Shown piece after piece: positions 63,101-64,000 of a stretch of DNA of 64,000 bases (position 1 is the first letter of the stretch; the number at the start of each line of letters is the position of its first letter). A program made the position numbers and the translations under genes. The notes under the pieces were generated by a model. That model was given only the letters and a program-made list of their open reading frames with translations, was not told the DNA's origin and ran no database searches. Origin of the DNA: Xenopus tropicalis. Lineage: Eukaryota > Chordata > Amphibia > Anura > Pipidae. Location: positions 154,991 through 218,990 of the forward strand of contig NC_030680.2 of the NCBI RefSeq assembly GCF_000004195.4, given 5' to 3'.

Positions 63101-64000
63101 GGAGCCTGTGCCTGAGCCTGTGCCAGGGAGAATCTTCAGGGGGGGCACCCGGGAGTCATTACTGAGCCTGTTCCAGGGAGATCTCAGGGGGGCACCCGGG
63201 AGTCATTACTGAGCCTGTGCCAGGGGGATCTCAGGGGGGGCACCCGGGAGTCATTACTGAGCTGTGCCAGGGAGATCTCAGGGGGGGCACCCGGGAGTCA
63301 TTACTGAGCCTGGCAGGGAGAATTCAGGGGGGGCACCCGGGAGTCATTACTGAGCCATGTGCCGGGAAGATCTCAGGGGGGCACCGCGGGAGTCAATTAC
63401 TGAGCCTGTGCCAGGGAGATTCTCAGGGGGGGCACCCGGGAGTCATTAGCCTGAGCTGTGCAGGGAGATCTCAGGGGGGGCACCCGGGAGTCATTACTGA
63501 GCCTGTGCCAGGGAGATCTCAGGGGGGGCACCCGGGAGTCATTCTGAGCCTGTGCAGGGGATCTCAGGGGGGGCACCCGGGAGTCATTACTGACGCCTGT
63601 GCAGGGAGATCTCAGGGGGGCAACCCGGGAGTCATTACTGAGGCCTGTGCCAGGGAGATCTCAGGGGGGCACCCGGGAGTCATTACTGAGCCTGTCCAGC
63701 AGAGATCTCAGGGGGGCACCCGGGAGTCATTACTGAGCGCTGTGCCAGGAGATCTCAGCGGGGGGGCACCCGGGAGTATTATGAGCTGTGCAGGGAGATC
63801 TCAGGGGGGGCACCCGGGATCATTACTGTTTTACCTGTGCCAGGGAGATCCTCAGGGGGCACCCGGGAGTCATTACTGAGCCTGTGCCAGGAGATCTCAG
63901 GGGGGGCACCCGGGAGTCCATTACTGAGCCTGTGCCAGGGAGATCTCAGGGGGGGCACCCGGGAGTCATTACTGAGCTGTGCCAGGGAGATCTCAGGGGG
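54184..64000. repeat. 47/48-bp tandem array, at least 9.8 kb (upstream of cars1)
   Basis: About 205 copies of GCCTGTGCCAGGGAGATCTC followed by AGGGGGG(G)CACCCGGGAG and TCATTACTGA. Length varies by the G-run (five to eight). It runs off the right edge. Regular between 55300 and 57250, increasingly indel-rich after 61590. No gene is seen within it. Confidence 0.98.

Noticed and set aside
54077..63879. Many MPGRSQGG... frames upstream of cars1
   Set aside because: All are translations of the 48-bp array and are interrupted wherever the G-run length changes.

Overview
The window is vertebrate genomic DNA, most likely from a frog of the genus Xenopus. It holds spliced genes with consensus GT/AG introns, CpG-rich promoters, a TTAA-flanked MITE of a kind I associate with Xenopus (46394-46690), and a tandem block built from a SINE-like tail unit (48664-48926) that I recall as common in amphibian DNA. 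The species assignment is an inference.

Two housekeeping genes lie head-to-tail on the minus strand. cars1 (cytoplasmic cysteinyl-tRNA synthetase) has its whole coding region here: 23 exons from the ATG at 53537 to the stop at 27011. The exon phases all join, and the product is 823 residues, including the N-terminal GST-like segment, the HMGH and KMSKS signatures and the zinc ligands. Downstream, nap1l4 (nucleosome assembly protein 1-like 4) has a probable non-coding first exon near 18400-18450 and six coding exons from 11545 to 678, giving residues 1-233. The rest lies beyond the left edge. Human 11p15.5 has the same order and orientation (CARS1 then NAP1L4), so this is a conserved linkage.

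The striking feature is what fills the rest. About three quarters of the 64 kb (my estimate, roughly 48 kb) is tandem repeat: nearly 30 minisatellites with unrelated units of 18 to 133 bp, sitting in almost every larger intron, between the genes and upstream of cars1. The largest are a 48-bp array (54184 to the right edge), a 32-bp CpG-bearing intergenic array (18989-25862), a 31-bp array in nap1l4 intron 1 (11924-18253), a 64-bp array (31875-36902), a 58-bp array (6410-9857), a 43-bp array with a 343-bp higher-order period (3001-5591), a 59-bp array and a 54-bp array. Exons stay intact between them. The very long open frames over the arrays (up to thousands of codons, on both strands) come from units with no stop trinucleotides and are not genes.

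Smaller items are a 202-bp hAT-type MITE with a perfect 8-bp target duplication, a TCTCGCGAGA core-promoter element and five CRE-like 19-bp repeats at the nap1l4 promoter, and two inverted repeats upstream of cars1, one carrying ZNF143/Staf-like arms. I found no CRISPR array, bacterial-type operon, tRNA or rRNA gene. I also found no convincing new molecular system: the unusual biology is the density and variety of minisatellites in two essential genes. Several arrays contain short patches dense in indels that may be assembly error.
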